Shown here: positions 24,582 through 32,461 of the stretch, piece by piece
How positions within the stretch are numbered: position 1 is the stretch's first letter
Layout of the letters: each line of letters opens with the position of its first letter
Assembly (NCBI RefSeq): GCF_902463975.1
Contig: NZ_CABQHJ010000003.1
Coordinates: 1 to 64,000, forward strand
Direction of reading: 5' to 3'
Source of the DNA: Phascolarctobacterium_A sp902463975
GTDB lineage: Bacteria; Bacillota; Negativicutes; Acidaminococcales; Acidaminococcaceae
DNA: 64,000 nt
The notes under the pieces: model-generated
The model's database searches: none
What the model saw: the letters and a program-made list of their open reading frames with translations, nothing else
Told to the model about the DNA's origin: nothing
Made by a program: the position numbers and the translations under genes

Positions 24582-24615
24582 TAGATTATTGAAATTCCCC
24601 CAAATTACATTGGCA

Positions 24616-25032
24616 TCATTCACAATCCATTCTTTCTATTTTGAAGATGACCGGCCTTGTGCCATCGTTGCAACAAGCAATCATAACCTTATCATCTTTT
24701 GTCCAGCCATGCATAATGCTTCCACCTTGCAGAGCCGTATAAATGTAACGGCTGATAGCATCCCACGCCTCAGAGCAGAACGGAACCCCTTTTGTTCCGC
24801 AATGCATCGTTCCCGGTGACTGTAAACAGCCATCATCCGGTTGGCCGGATTTCACAAGCGTTCCCGCACCCATGTGCCAGAAGTCGTCCCTCTCATCGTT
24901 GCGGTAAAACAGAAACTCATCACCCACATAGTAACAAGGACATTTCCCGCTGTCCGGGACAGCACAGTATTCCTGCTGTAATTCCGGGTATAATTTTTTG
25001 TCCAAAACTGTGACCTTTACTTTATACTGCAT
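24616..25032 (-). CDS. TIGR04076 family Cys-rich protein
   Basis: A 138-residue protein with conserved Cys pairs and motifs: MQYKVKVTVLDKKLYPELQQEYC, then GKCPCYYVGDEFLF, MHCGTKGVPFCSEAWDAISRYIYTALQGG and KVMIACCNDGTRPVIFKIER. This matches TIGR04076 proteins, small Cys-rich proteins of anaerobes without an assigned reaction. It stands alone on the minus strand, divergent from the Crp/Fnr gene. Confidence 0.75.
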   Translation of the reverse strand: MQYKVKVTVLDKKLYPELQQEYCAVPDSGKCPCYYVGDEFLFYRNDERDDFWHMGAGTLVKSGQPDDGCLQSPGTMHCGTKGVPFCSEAWDAISRYIYTALQGGSIMHGWTKDDKVMIACCNDGTRPVIFKIERMDCE

Positions 25033-25341
25033 TCTCTTTTCCTCATTTCCAAAACGTATTTATTTTAAATAGCAGACGCTGTCTTTTCGCTTTACCGCTT
25101 TCGGCTCATTGCCCGCAGCATAACCTAAAGCAGGGATGCACACATTCAAAAACAGCATCGAAACGAAAACCAGTGTGCCCACTTTCCGTTACCCCACGGA
25201 TAAATTAATCTGCCAGCAATGCAGATATTCCATGCCTATGCGGACTACCTTCATCCTCCTGTTCTTAACAACCTCGCATGGAAATGTTCATCATCTCGTG
25301 GTATAATATCTTCAAACTTTTCCGAGTGCGAGGTGATTTCC
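25033..25341. promoter_or_regulatory. Divergent intergenic region with Crp/Fnr gene promoter
   Basis: TGGAAA (25279-25284), a 17-bp spacer and TATAAT (25302-25307) point toward the regulator gene. Nothing else is recognised in this 309-base stretch. Confidence 0.55.
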
Positions 25342-26013
25342 ATGTTGAAACCACGATATTATTTTGCAGATGACTTCCGCATCTTTTATGAATACTTTCT
25401 TTCCCAACCTCATACAGAGCGAACATTTCAGAAAGGTGATTACCTCTGGAATCCCGGACAGCCGTATGATCGTGTCCAATACTATGCATCCGGTGCCTCC
25501 GTTCATTTTTCTGAACACGAAAGCGGCAGACGGAAAATCATCAGCTTTCATGGACCGGGGACGCTTTTTCCAGGATATCACACAAATGACTTTCGCATTG
25601 AGCAGTCTCTGACAACCGTTGCACTCTCTGAAATTAAGGTACTGGAGTTTACTGTGCCGCAGTTCAAAGCGATGTTTGAAGAAAATACATCACTGGCTGA
25701 GAGTGTTGTCAACTGGTATTCGATGTATGTCAACCGCTTTCTCTTTGAAACTATCCACCAAGAGTTTAATTCCTCTCAGGTAAAGCTCTGCAATCTCCTG
25801 TATTTGCTGACCATGAATCAACCATCCAATTCCGGACCGGTTATTGAGATGACACAGGAATACATTGCAGATATTCTCGGTATGAGCCGTGTGCAGATCA
25901 CGCGAGAGCTGACCGACTTGAGAAACAGAGGAATTCTATCCACCGCCCGCGGCAAATTGACCGTTACAGACCTTCCGACACTGGCATCCCTGTGTACTGA
26001 TGAAACCATGTAG
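25342..26013 (+). CDS. Crp/Fnr family transcriptional regulator
   Basis: A 223-residue protein with an N-terminal cyclic-nucleotide-binding-like beta barrel (FQKGDYLWNPGQPYDRVQYYASG, FHGPGTLFPGYH) and a C-terminal winged helix (MTQEYIADILGMSRVQITRELTDLRNRGIL). No Cys cluster for an FeS centre is visible in the N-terminus, so it is more Crp- than Fnr-like. The start follows GAGGTGATTTCC. Divergent from TIGR04076 and tail-to-tail with the sirtuin operon; target genes unknown. Confidence 0.8.
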   Translation: MLKPRYYFADDFRIFYEYFLSQPHTERTFQKGDYLWNPGQPYDRVQYYASGASVHFSEHESGRRKIISFHGPGTLFPGYHTNDFRIEQSLTTVALSEIKVLEFTVPQFKAMFEENTSLAESVVNWYSMYVNRFLFETIHQEFNSSQVKLCNLLYLLTMNQPSNSGPVIEMTQEYIADILGMSRVQITRELTDLRNRGILSTARGKLTVTDLPTLASLCTDETM

Positions 26014-26173
26014 TCATTCGAGGTTACGTGTTTATTATACTCAACAGAATCTGTTCCGTCTGCTTCTGGTGAAGCACATAATCAATGCGCACCTGCATAG
26101 CGGGTAGTTCTTTGTGAAGCACTATCTCATTTTTTTGAAAAGAACCTCGATAGCTCTTCACTGGCTAAAGCCA

Positions 26174-26230
26174 CATAAAATGAAGCAGCTCTATCACACG
26201 ATACGCGCGTGGTAGAACTGCTTCCTTTTA
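26174..26230. terminator. Bidirectional terminator between Crp/Fnr gene and sirtuin operon
   Basis: GAAGCAGCTCTATCACACG pairs with CGTGGTAGAACTGCTTC, flanked by AAAAT on the left and CCTTTTA on the right. Confidence 0.65.
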
Positions 26231-27112
26231 TTGAATTACAGCATCGGACAGGCTCTGTAAAACCTGTCCAATATCTGCATTGATACAGATTGCCTGCCGA
26301 TTGAGTCCCTGCGGGCAAACTGCCTGACCTTGGTTGATACAGGCGTAAGTAGCGCCTGTATTCTTCATTGTCATCTGCCAGAAGGGATACTTGATGATGA
26401 CGGGGGTGTTGTAGCCAACGCCCAACTCCAGAAAGAGGATTTTTCCGCCTTCACGGGTACGGAGAAAATTCTTATACCGCTCCGCTGCTCTGTGCCAGCC
26501 TTCATCCTCAATAAACTTATTGTCTGACCGCAGGTTCATGGTCATCGGCTTTCCGCAGTATAGGCAGACTGGCAGTAGCTCTGTCGGGATTTTCATGTCC
26601 TCCTGCCGTTTGACCATTTCGAGGATCACGGCTTCGTTCTCAAAGGTTTCCTGACAGCACGGCTTACTGCACTGGAACAGGCCATAATCGCCCTGCGTGT
26701 AAAACAGCCGCTTCTTGTCGAATCCAGCCTTCTGAAAGCAGTGGTCAACGTTCGTGGTGATGACAAAATAATCTTTGTCCTGCACCAGCTTCAAAAGGTC
26801 ATCGTAGACCGGTTTGGGGGCATCCATATAGCGGTTGATGTAGATGTATCGGCTCCAATACGCCCAATGCTCCTCCGGCGTGGCAAACGGATAAAAGCCG
26901 CCGGAATACATATCTTGGATACCGTACTTTGCCGCAAAGTCGGAAAAGTATTTTTCCAACCGTTCGCCGGTGTAAACAAATCCGGCAGAGGCAGAAAGAC
27001 CGGCTCCGGCACCGATAACCACGACGTCACAGTCCTGCAATACAGCTTTCAGCCGCTGAATCTGCTCGGAGCAGCTTTTCGTAGATGGCTTTGTCCAAAT
27101 CCTTGAAAACAT
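26228..27112 (-). CDS. SirTM-like (class M) sirtuin
   Basis: A 294-residue SIR2 protein with GAGAGLSASAG (NAD loop), FVITTNVDHCFQKAGF, a zinc site from CSKPCC and CLYCG, and FLELGVGYNTPVIIKYPFW. In place of the usual deacetylase active-site His it has TTNVDHCF...TQGDYG, as in SirTM proteins, which are ADP-ribosyl transferases paired with macrodomains. It lies directly downstream of the zinc macrodomain gene and overlaps it by 86 nt; AAGGTGA precedes ATG 27112, supporting this long overlap. Unlike classical SirTM operons there is no GcvH-L or LplA gene here. Confidence 0.78.
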   Translation of the reverse strand: MFSRIWTKPSTKSCSEQIQRLKAVLQDCDVVVIGAGAGLSASAGFVYTGERLEKYFSDFAAKYGIQDMYSGGFYPFATPEEHWAYWSRYIYINRYMDAPKPVYDDLLKLVQDKDYFVITTNVDHCFQKAGFDKKRLFYTQGDYGLFQCSKPCCQETFENEAVILEMVKRQEDMKIPTELLPVCLYCGKPMTMNLRSDNKFIEDEGWHRAAERYKNFLRTREGGKILFLELGVGYNTPVIIKYPFWQMTMKNTGATYACINQGQAVCPQGLNRQAICINADIGQVLQSLSDAVIQ

Positions 27113-27842
27113 TGAAGATCACCTTCTTGACACTGGTTTGCTTTTTGATAAATTCTTTGACCGTCCGGACTGCAATTTCTGCCGCCAGATCGTTTGGAAA
27201 ATGAAACTCCCCTGTGGAAATGCAGCAAAACGCTACGCTTTCCAAGCCATTCTCTGCCGCCAGCTCCAGACAGGAGCGATAGCAGGAAGCCAACCGTTCT
27301 TTGTCCTCTTTAGTTACTCGACCGCTGATGAGCGGACCGACCGTATGCAGCACATAGCGGCAGGGCAGATTGAACGCAGGCGTGATTTTTGCTTGACCGG
27401 TGGGTTCAGGATAGCCCTGCTGTTCCATCAGTTCCGCGCAGGCTAGGCGCAGCTCTACACCCGCATAGGTGTGAATGGCGTTGTCGATGCAGCGGTGGTT
27501 CGGAATATAGCAGCCGGTCATGCCGGAGTTTGCCGCATTGACGATGGCATCGCACTTGAGAGTGGTAATATCACCCTGCCAGAGATACAGCTCTGGCTGC
27601 ACTGGTGTCAAGTCTGCAGCATCGGTGATACCCTTTGCTGCGGTTTCGTCTTGCAGATAGGCGTCCTGCACCTGCAGGAACTCCGCACCAATCGGATAAG
27701 CTCTGCGGACATTCATCAGACCGCGCAGTAAAATCTTCTGCCGTTCCGAGTCGGTCGGAATCATCTGCTTCTGGCAGAAGGGGCGTTCGTTCAGCAGAGA
27801 TTGTATGAGAAACAGCCTTTTTTCGCTCCAGTTCATAGTCAA
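27027..27842 (-). CDS. Zinc-dependent macrodomain protein-ADP-ribose hydrolase
   Basis: A 271-residue protein. The macrodomain occupies residues 85-260: WQGDITTLKCDAIVNAANS, then the Zn-Macro motif GCYIPNHRCIDNAIH (Cys, His, Cys ligands), VLHTVGPLI and CCISTGEFHFP. Zn-macrodomains remove ADP-ribose from acidic side chains of targets modified by the partner SirTM. About 80 N-terminal helical residues precede it, as in relatives. The start overlaps the stop of the flavin/ferredoxin gene (ATGA), so the three genes form one operon. Confidence 0.85.
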   Translation of the reverse strand: MTMNWSEKRLFLIQSLLNERPFCQKQMIPTDSERQKILLRGLMNVRRAYPIGAEFLQVQDAYLQDETAAKGITDAADLTPVQPELYLWQGDITTLKCDAIVNAANSGMTGCYIPNHRCIDNAIHTYAGVELRLACAELMEQQGYPEPTGQAKITPAFNLPCRYVLHTVGPLISGRVTKEDKERLASCYRSCLELAAENGLESVAFCCISTGEFHFPNDLAAEIAVRTVKEFIKKQTSVKKVIFNVFKDLDKAIYEKLLRADSAAESCIAGL

Positions 27843-28447
27843 ACCCTCTTTTCGATAACCTGCTTAGGGCAGGTTTCCTCACATCGCCCGCAGTGCAAGC
27901 AATGGTGCTGGTCAATAACCACCGGTTTCTTTGTGATGTCGATGCACTTCTGCGGGCAGAGGGCATAGCACAGCTTGCAGCCGATGCAGCCTTCGCCCAC
28001 ATAGTAACCCGGTGCTTCGTGTGCCGCTTTGCCAATGGTGAAGCTGTCCCGAACGATGTGCGCCGGATCGCTAATGTCAAAATACTCGCCGTCCACTTCG
28101 TACAGGCAGAACACCTCTAACGCACTGCGGGTATCACCAGGATAGATGGACTGCATATAAGTGTTTTTCTTGAAAATCTCATCCAGCTTCTCGCTGCCGA
28201 TGTTTTTAATCTTACCCCGCAGGGAAATCGAGGTTTTGTCCTTGGTGGCAGACAGAGCGATGTATCCTTGCTCCATGAGCTGGGCATAGAATGCCTTGCC
28301 CCTTGCAGTAAGAAAATACACGCCCTGCTTGTCATACAGCATCATGTCGATTACACGAGTCTGCGGATGCCCGTCTGCTCCGATAGTGGCAATGATAGTG
28401 GAATGGATATTTTCCACCAGCAGTTTTAAGTAATCTTGCTTTGTCAT
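27839..28447 (-). CDS. PPOX-fold flavoprotein with two [4Fe-4S] clusters
   Basis: A 202-residue fusion: residues 1-130 are a pyridoxamine-phosphate-oxidase-like flavin fold (STIIATIGADGHPQTRVIDMMLY), and residues 150-200 hold two ferredoxin motifs, CIGCKLCYALCPQKC and CLHCGRCEETCPKQ. Probably a small FMN reductase wired to low-potential electrons. First gene of the operon with the macrodomain and sirtuin; AAAGGA precedes the ATG. Its presence in a SirTM operon is unusual and may replace the lipoyl carrier of the known systems. Confidence 0.8.
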   Translation of the reverse strand: MTKQDYLKLLVENIHSTIIATIGADGHPQTRVIDMMLYDKQGVYFLTARGKAFYAQLMEQGYIALSATKDKTSISLRGKIKNIGSEKLDEIFKKNTYMQSIYPGDTRSALEVFCLYEVDGEYFDISDPAHIVRDSFTIGKAAHEAPGYYVGEGCIGCKLCYALCPQKCIDITKKPVVIDQHHCLHCGRCEETCPKQVIEKRV

Positions 28448-28571
28448 AACATCAACATCCTTTCAGAACCGGCGTGAGCTGTTTATAGGTAAGCATGGTG
28501 CGGTTCATAATGCTCCTATCTTGAGGATATGCTTGGATTTGAAACAGCCCCACAGGATTTGTCCTATTTCC

Positions 28572-28967
28572 TTAGAACTCGTAGGGAGGGTTGCCGGAGA
28601 AGTCGGCGATCACGCCGTGGGCATCCGCCAGATAGAACACCTCAAAGATAGGATTGTCGGCAGTCTGGTACTGGCCCTTGACAATCGGATTGTTCATGCA
28701 GCCTTCCTTAACTTCCATATTGTTCTCAAACACCGCCTTGCCATGCAGCCGAATCCAGGCGTAGCTGGGGCTGGAGACGGACACTTCCACATAGGGGTTG
28801 GCCTGCATATCCTGATAGACATCCTTGGTGTTGTTAGTGCAGAACCAGAGCTTGCCATCCTGCTCGAAACAGAACATGAATGGACGGCACTTGGCTTTTC
28901 CGTCACGACCGACGGTAGCAAGATACTGCACAGGGTTGGCATTCAGAAATTCAACGACTTTGTTCAT
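28572..28967 (-). CDS. PPOX family flavin-binding protein
   Basis: A 131-residue single-domain protein: FLNANPVQYLATVGRDGKAKCRPFMF, LWFCTNNTKDVYQDMQANPYVEVS and YAWIRLHGKAVF are the FMN-binding PPOX signatures. Likely an FMN- or F420-type oxidoreductase; the substrate is unknown. It is divergent from the HxlR regulator, whose operator-like sequences lie between them, and 124 nt upstream of the flavin/ferredoxin operon on the same strand. Confidence 0.8.
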   Translation of the reverse strand: MNKVVEFLNANPVQYLATVGRDGKAKCRPFMFCFEQDGKLWFCTNNTKDVYQDMQANPYVEVSVSSPSYAWIRLHGKAVFENNMEVKEGCMNNPIVKGQYQTADNPIFEVFYLADAHGVIADFSGNPPYEF

Positions 28968-29017
28968 AGTAGTTACCTCCTTGGTGATTGGGCTTGCTTT
29001 CGTTTGCCTCTGGCGTT

Positions 29018-29046
29018 ATAATAATACCGTAGCCCCAATTTGTAAA
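29018..29046 (-). promoter_or_regulatory. Promoter of the PPOX gene
   Basis: On the minus strand, TTTACA (29046-29041), a 17-bp spacer and TATTAT (29023-29018) lie 51 nt before the PPOX start. Confidence 0.65.
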
Positions 29047-29050
29047 GTAA

Positions 29051-29064
29051 GCACAATATTGTGC
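29051..29064. promoter_or_regulatory. 14-bp perfect palindrome in the HxlR/PPOX gap
   Basis: GCACAATATTGTGC sits just upstream of the PPOX -35 box, a good operator candidate. Confidence 0.6.
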
Positions 29065-29065
29065 C

Positions 29066-29109
29066 GTAGTTACCAAATAGAAACTAACAGGTAGTTACCA
29101 GAAAGAAAC
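29066..29109. promoter_or_regulatory. Tandem 19-bp direct repeats, candidate HxlR sites
   Basis: GTAGTTACCAAATAGAAAC (29066-29084) and GTAGTTACCAGAAAGAAAC (29091-29109) differ at two bases and repeat with a 25-bp period in front of the HxlR gene. Confidence 0.6.
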
Positions 29110-29175
29110 GATTGCGCCGTCACTGGGTTTTCCAGCGTTTCGGCGCTTCCAAAAATTTTTTTTGGAGGGATTGAA

Positions 29176-29505
29176 ATGATTGAAGCAAAAGCAAAGCCTT
29201 TGCCCGCCTGCCCAGTTGAAACTACATTAACCCTGATCGGGGACAAGTGGAAGGTGCTGATCCTGCGTGACCTGATGCCGGGAACAAAGCGGTTCGGCGA
29301 ACTGAAAAAGTCCGTAGGCAATGTGTCTCAGAAGGTCTTGACCGCCCAACTCCGGGCAATGGAGGAAAATGGGCTTATTCACCGTGAGGTTTACGCAGAA
29401 GTACCGCCGAGAGTGGAGTATTCGCTGACAGAGCTTGGTAAAAGCCTGAAACCCATTCTGGACTCCATGTGGGCATGGGGTGAAGCATATAAGGCCAAAC
29501 AGTAA
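29176..29505 (+). CDS. HxlR-family winged-helix regulator
   Basis: A 109-residue protein with the HxlR pattern: CPVETTLTLIGDKWKVLILRDLMPGTKRFGELKKSVGNVSQKVLTAQLRAMEENGLI, then the wing VPPRVEYSLTELGKSL. The N-terminal Cys12 could sense redox or aldehydes, as reported for some members. Divergent from the PPOX gene; tandem repeats and a palindrome in the shared upstream region are likely operators. GGAGG precedes ATG 29176 and a strong terminator follows. Confidence 0.85.
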   Translation: MIEAKAKPLPACPVETTLTLIGDKWKVLILRDLMPGTKRFGELKKSVGNVSQKVLTAQLRAMEENGLIHREVYAEVPPRVEYSLTELGKSLKPILDSMWAWGEAYKAKQ

Positions 29506-29510
29506 AAAAA

Positions 29511-29544
29511 CCCGAAGCAGTATACCGTGCTGCTTCGGGTTTTC
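29511..29544 (+). terminator. Terminator after the HxlR gene
   Basis: CCCGAAGCAG pairs with CTGCTTCGGG around a 9-nt loop, then TTTTCC. Confidence 0.85.
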
Positions 29545-29582
29545 CTTATGTTGAAGTCAAATCATTCCAAAATGTTTCAATG

Positions 29583-29662
29583 CGCATTCTTGGACGGCTA
29601 TCACATGGTGCGCACCAGCTGCTCACCGCGTCGCTCAGCTCCTAGTGAGCAGGATAACGCAC
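29583..29662. repeat. 80-bp structured repeat, copy B
   Basis: Matches 22579-22658 at 74 of 80 bases, including the CTGCTCAC / GTGAGCAG arms. It sits in non-coding DNA after the HxlR gene. Confidence 0.85.
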
Positions 29663-29903
29663 TCCACATGGCTTGAGCGCATACGATAGATTTATTTACT
29701 ACATTAGTTATTTTCAAGTTCCATCTAACTAAGGCCATTTACTTGAATTGTTGATATTAACTTATATAAAACAACAAGGATCTGCAAACAGAAATATGTT
29801 CCTTACAATTTTCCTGCAGGGCATAGCGCTCCATCCATATACCACATAAGCTTTTGCAGCGCAGACATTGATTGGGCGTTTCTCCTGCGAGTGCTTTTCT
29901 TGC

Positions 29904-30023
29904 TCACGCCGGGACTAGCAGAAATCCCCGTCCAACGGCAATCATGTCAACCAAACCCTCTTTCAGAATCGCTTCGCCCTCATCGCCGGCAAAGATATTA
30001 CCGACGCATATGACCGTCAGCAT
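29904..30023 (-). pseudogene. Remnant of an NADH:flavin oxidoreductase (OYE family)
   Basis: A 39-codon frame reads ICVGNIFAGDEGEAILKEGLVDMIAVGRGFL, the phosphate-binding end of old-yellow-enzyme barrels (GRxxL). No other part of the enzyme is nearby. The rest of the 29506-30094 gap holds the terminator and the 80-bp repeat and otherwise nothing recognisable. Confidence 0.55.
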
Positions 30024-30094
30024 TGATGTGGGTGCATAACTCTATAGACGCACGAACCCATCCTGACCGTGATGTCCGGGATGGTTATTTGATT

Positions 30095-31777
30095 TTATTC
30101 GTTTAACATATTATCTATATACTGTATAAATTCTGCACTTTTAGCCACACGTCCATTTCCTCCGTGCTGCTTATATATTTCATATACTCTATTTCTAATA
30201 TTTTCAATTATTGCATCCGTTACAGAGTCCATATCCAAGTCCTTAATATCAGACGGAGTAATATTTTTCTTATTCAATACATCTGCAATAACCGCATATA
30301 GCACATAATATAAAATATCGCTTTTTTCTGCCGGGGAATAATCAGAAACGCTTCTTACATTTTTCTGGATTTTTTTGCCGAGCACAGCAACCCTATAAAA
30401 TACCTCTAAATCATTATTCTTCTTGTATAACTCGTTATATGTTTTTTCATCATTCAGCAATGTTGATGGCCTTGCTCTTGCATAATCTGGCTTTTTCAAG
30501 AAAATCGTTATTAGGCACTGTGCAAGAAAAGATACACCAACCATCTCTGCTGGCTTACGTCCTTGATTTTTATAGTAATTTTTTCTTCTATCGTAAAATA
30601 ATCCTCTACTCTTAAAATACATTTCAATTTGAAGATGTATAGGATCAGTAACCCGTAAGGTTGCTTTTGGAATATTGGTCTGATTATTTGTTGCAAAAAT
30701 AATTTGATCTCTTGATTCTTCATTATCAGGAACAATTATTCTTAGCAATACGGAACGTTTTTCAGACTCTAATGCTTCTCTATTTTCGGAAAAATAATTA
30801 TATATCTCCATTGACGTTTGCAATCCATTAACAATTTCAGGATTAACGATTTGTAGCTCTCTGTTATTTACCAATGTAGCTTCTGATGCCAGTACTGTAA
30901 CTCCATTATTCAACCACCAAAAATCATTATTATCAGTTCTATGCAGGGTTTCAGATATACTACTATTTACATTATTTTTTCCTTGATAATCACGCACATT
31001 AGAATCGAAAAAACTCTTTCTCACATTACCTTCATTATCTACTATAAAATTAAAATAACTTTTCAAATCAACCAATGCAACATAATTTTTTTGATTTGGC
31101 GAAATTGGGATATCCGCAAACCTAAGATTTACCCTGTTTTCTATCACCGCATTGTACATATCAAACAGAGTATCAGAATCAACAAATGTTACATCTACAA
31201 CTGCATTCGGGAATAATCCTCTTATATTATCTTTCAATTCTTCTGCCTGCTGAATTACATTAGGATGTAATTCGGAGGCTAATGTTGCGTAATAAAATCT
31301 GAATTTCAATTTTACCCTACTAGTTATCAAACGTGTATATGTATTTCTAAACGTAGTAAACGCTTCCAAAACATCAGTGTTATATCTTGTCGTAAAAGCG
31401 GTTATAGTTTTGGATAAATCCAGAAGATTGCCGGAGATAGTTTTCCACTTCATCACAGCATCTTCTCCAAACGAAGTAGTTTTTTTTGACTGGATAATTA
31501 TCATTTCCAGAATAGAATCTTTTGGAGCAGATATATGCTCAACAACATCTGGAGTAATAAGTAAATTATTCAAAAACAAATAAATCGAATCGCATCCTCC
31601 ATCCAATCCTTTTCCCACGATACCATTATCTACTTCATCGTCACTTAATCCTTGATTTTTCAATATTTGACTAGCTGAAAAGAATTCAAAATAATCTGAT
31701 ATGCTGCTATAGTTATCATTGTTTTGAAATTCCTGTTCAATTAAATTTTCTAACAATATTTGTGCATTCTTACTCAT
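30095..31777 (-). CDS. AIPR family abortive-phage-infection protein
   Basis: A 560-residue protein matching AIPR proteins: an N-terminal region with GLDGGCDSIYLFLN and IIQSKKTTSFGE (a restriction-like Q-x-K element), and the AIPR core FWWLNNGVTVLA, EIVNGLQTSMEIYNYF and FATNNQTNIPKATLRVTDPIHLQIEMYF. AIPR proteins are linked to abortive infection; the biochemical activity is unsettled, but the QSK element suggests nuclease ancestry. It stands alone, is AT-rich, and no methylase is present. GGAGG lies before the ATG. Confidence 0.78.
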   Translation of the reverse strand: MSKNAQILLENLIEQEFQNNDNYSSISDYFEFFSASQILKNQGLSDDEVDNGIVGKGLDGGCDSIYLFLNNLLITPDVVEHISAPKDSILEMIIIQSKKTTSFGEDAVMKWKTISGNLLDLSKTITAFTTRYNTDVLEAFTTFRNTYTRLITSRVKLKFRFYYATLASELHPNVIQQAEELKDNIRGLFPNAVVDVTFVDSDTLFDMYNAVIENRVNLRFADIPISPNQKNYVALVDLKSYFNFIVDNEGNVRKSFFDSNVRDYQGKNNVNSSISETLHRTDNNDFWWLNNGVTVLASEATLVNNRELQIVNPEIVNGLQTSMEIYNYFSENREALESEKRSVLLRIIVPDNEESRDQIIFATNNQTNIPKATLRVTDPIHLQIEMYFKSRGLFYDRRKNYYKNQGRKPAEMVGVSFLAQCLITIFLKKPDYARARPSTLLNDEKTYNELYKKNNDLEVFYRVAVLGKKIQKNVRSVSDYSPAEKSDILYYVLYAVIADVLNKKNITPSDIKDLDMDSVTDAIIENIRNRVYEIYKQHGGNGRVAKSAEFIQYIDNMLNE

Positions 31778-32461
31778 CTTTTATCCTCCACTTATACAGT
31801 AATTTTTCTGTCATCTATTCCACTGTCAAGTCTGCTCCTTAGTATCGAGTGGCTTAAACTGCGGTCGGCTCTGACAACAATTCTAGTGCCACAATCTCTG
31901 ACATCTAATCCACAGCCTAAACCCTACCGCTATTCTCCGGTTACTAATTTTTCTCCAGCCAAACCGAAAAGTAGATATGTTTCCATATAATAAAACCGAG
32001 CTTTTCGCAAGGCTTCTTACGATGATACCAACCTTATAAAAAGCCCAGAAATACGCCACTTTTCAGCTTTTATTTATCTTTTCTTGACAATAAACATACA
32101 GTTTCCACATGAAACGATACGATAGGCTGAATTTCTTGGCTGTTTTGCCGTTTATGGGAACAATTCCATAGCCTTTTTCGTGTTTGAGCCGTTTGCGGGA
32201 ATATATATACGTGCTTTCACTTGACTGAACCGTGTCAAAATGAATTACAAACTCATTAGCATTGGTTCTAATTATTTCATTACCGCATCATCTGAAATAT
32301 GTGAAAGAAAATACTTATCGGCATCTTCACTACATCTTCCTTGCGTCATAAGAATGTGTGGTGTGACAGGCATTAAACCCTCTTTCAATCCGCCTAATAT
32401 GGGGAGCAAATTTCATCACAAATAACAGAGTATGCTCCCCAAGATAGGATTCTTATTTGAT
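31778..32461. other. 684-base AT-rich gap with possible gene debris
   Basis: No complete gene. On the minus strand at about 32070-32205, one frame ends HVETVCLLSRKDK before a stop, resembling the C-terminal tail of RumA-type methyltransferases and some mobile methylases. Another fragment (31795-31925, minus) reads GLDVRDCGTRIVVRADR without identity. Both may be relics of insertion events. Confidence 0.35.
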
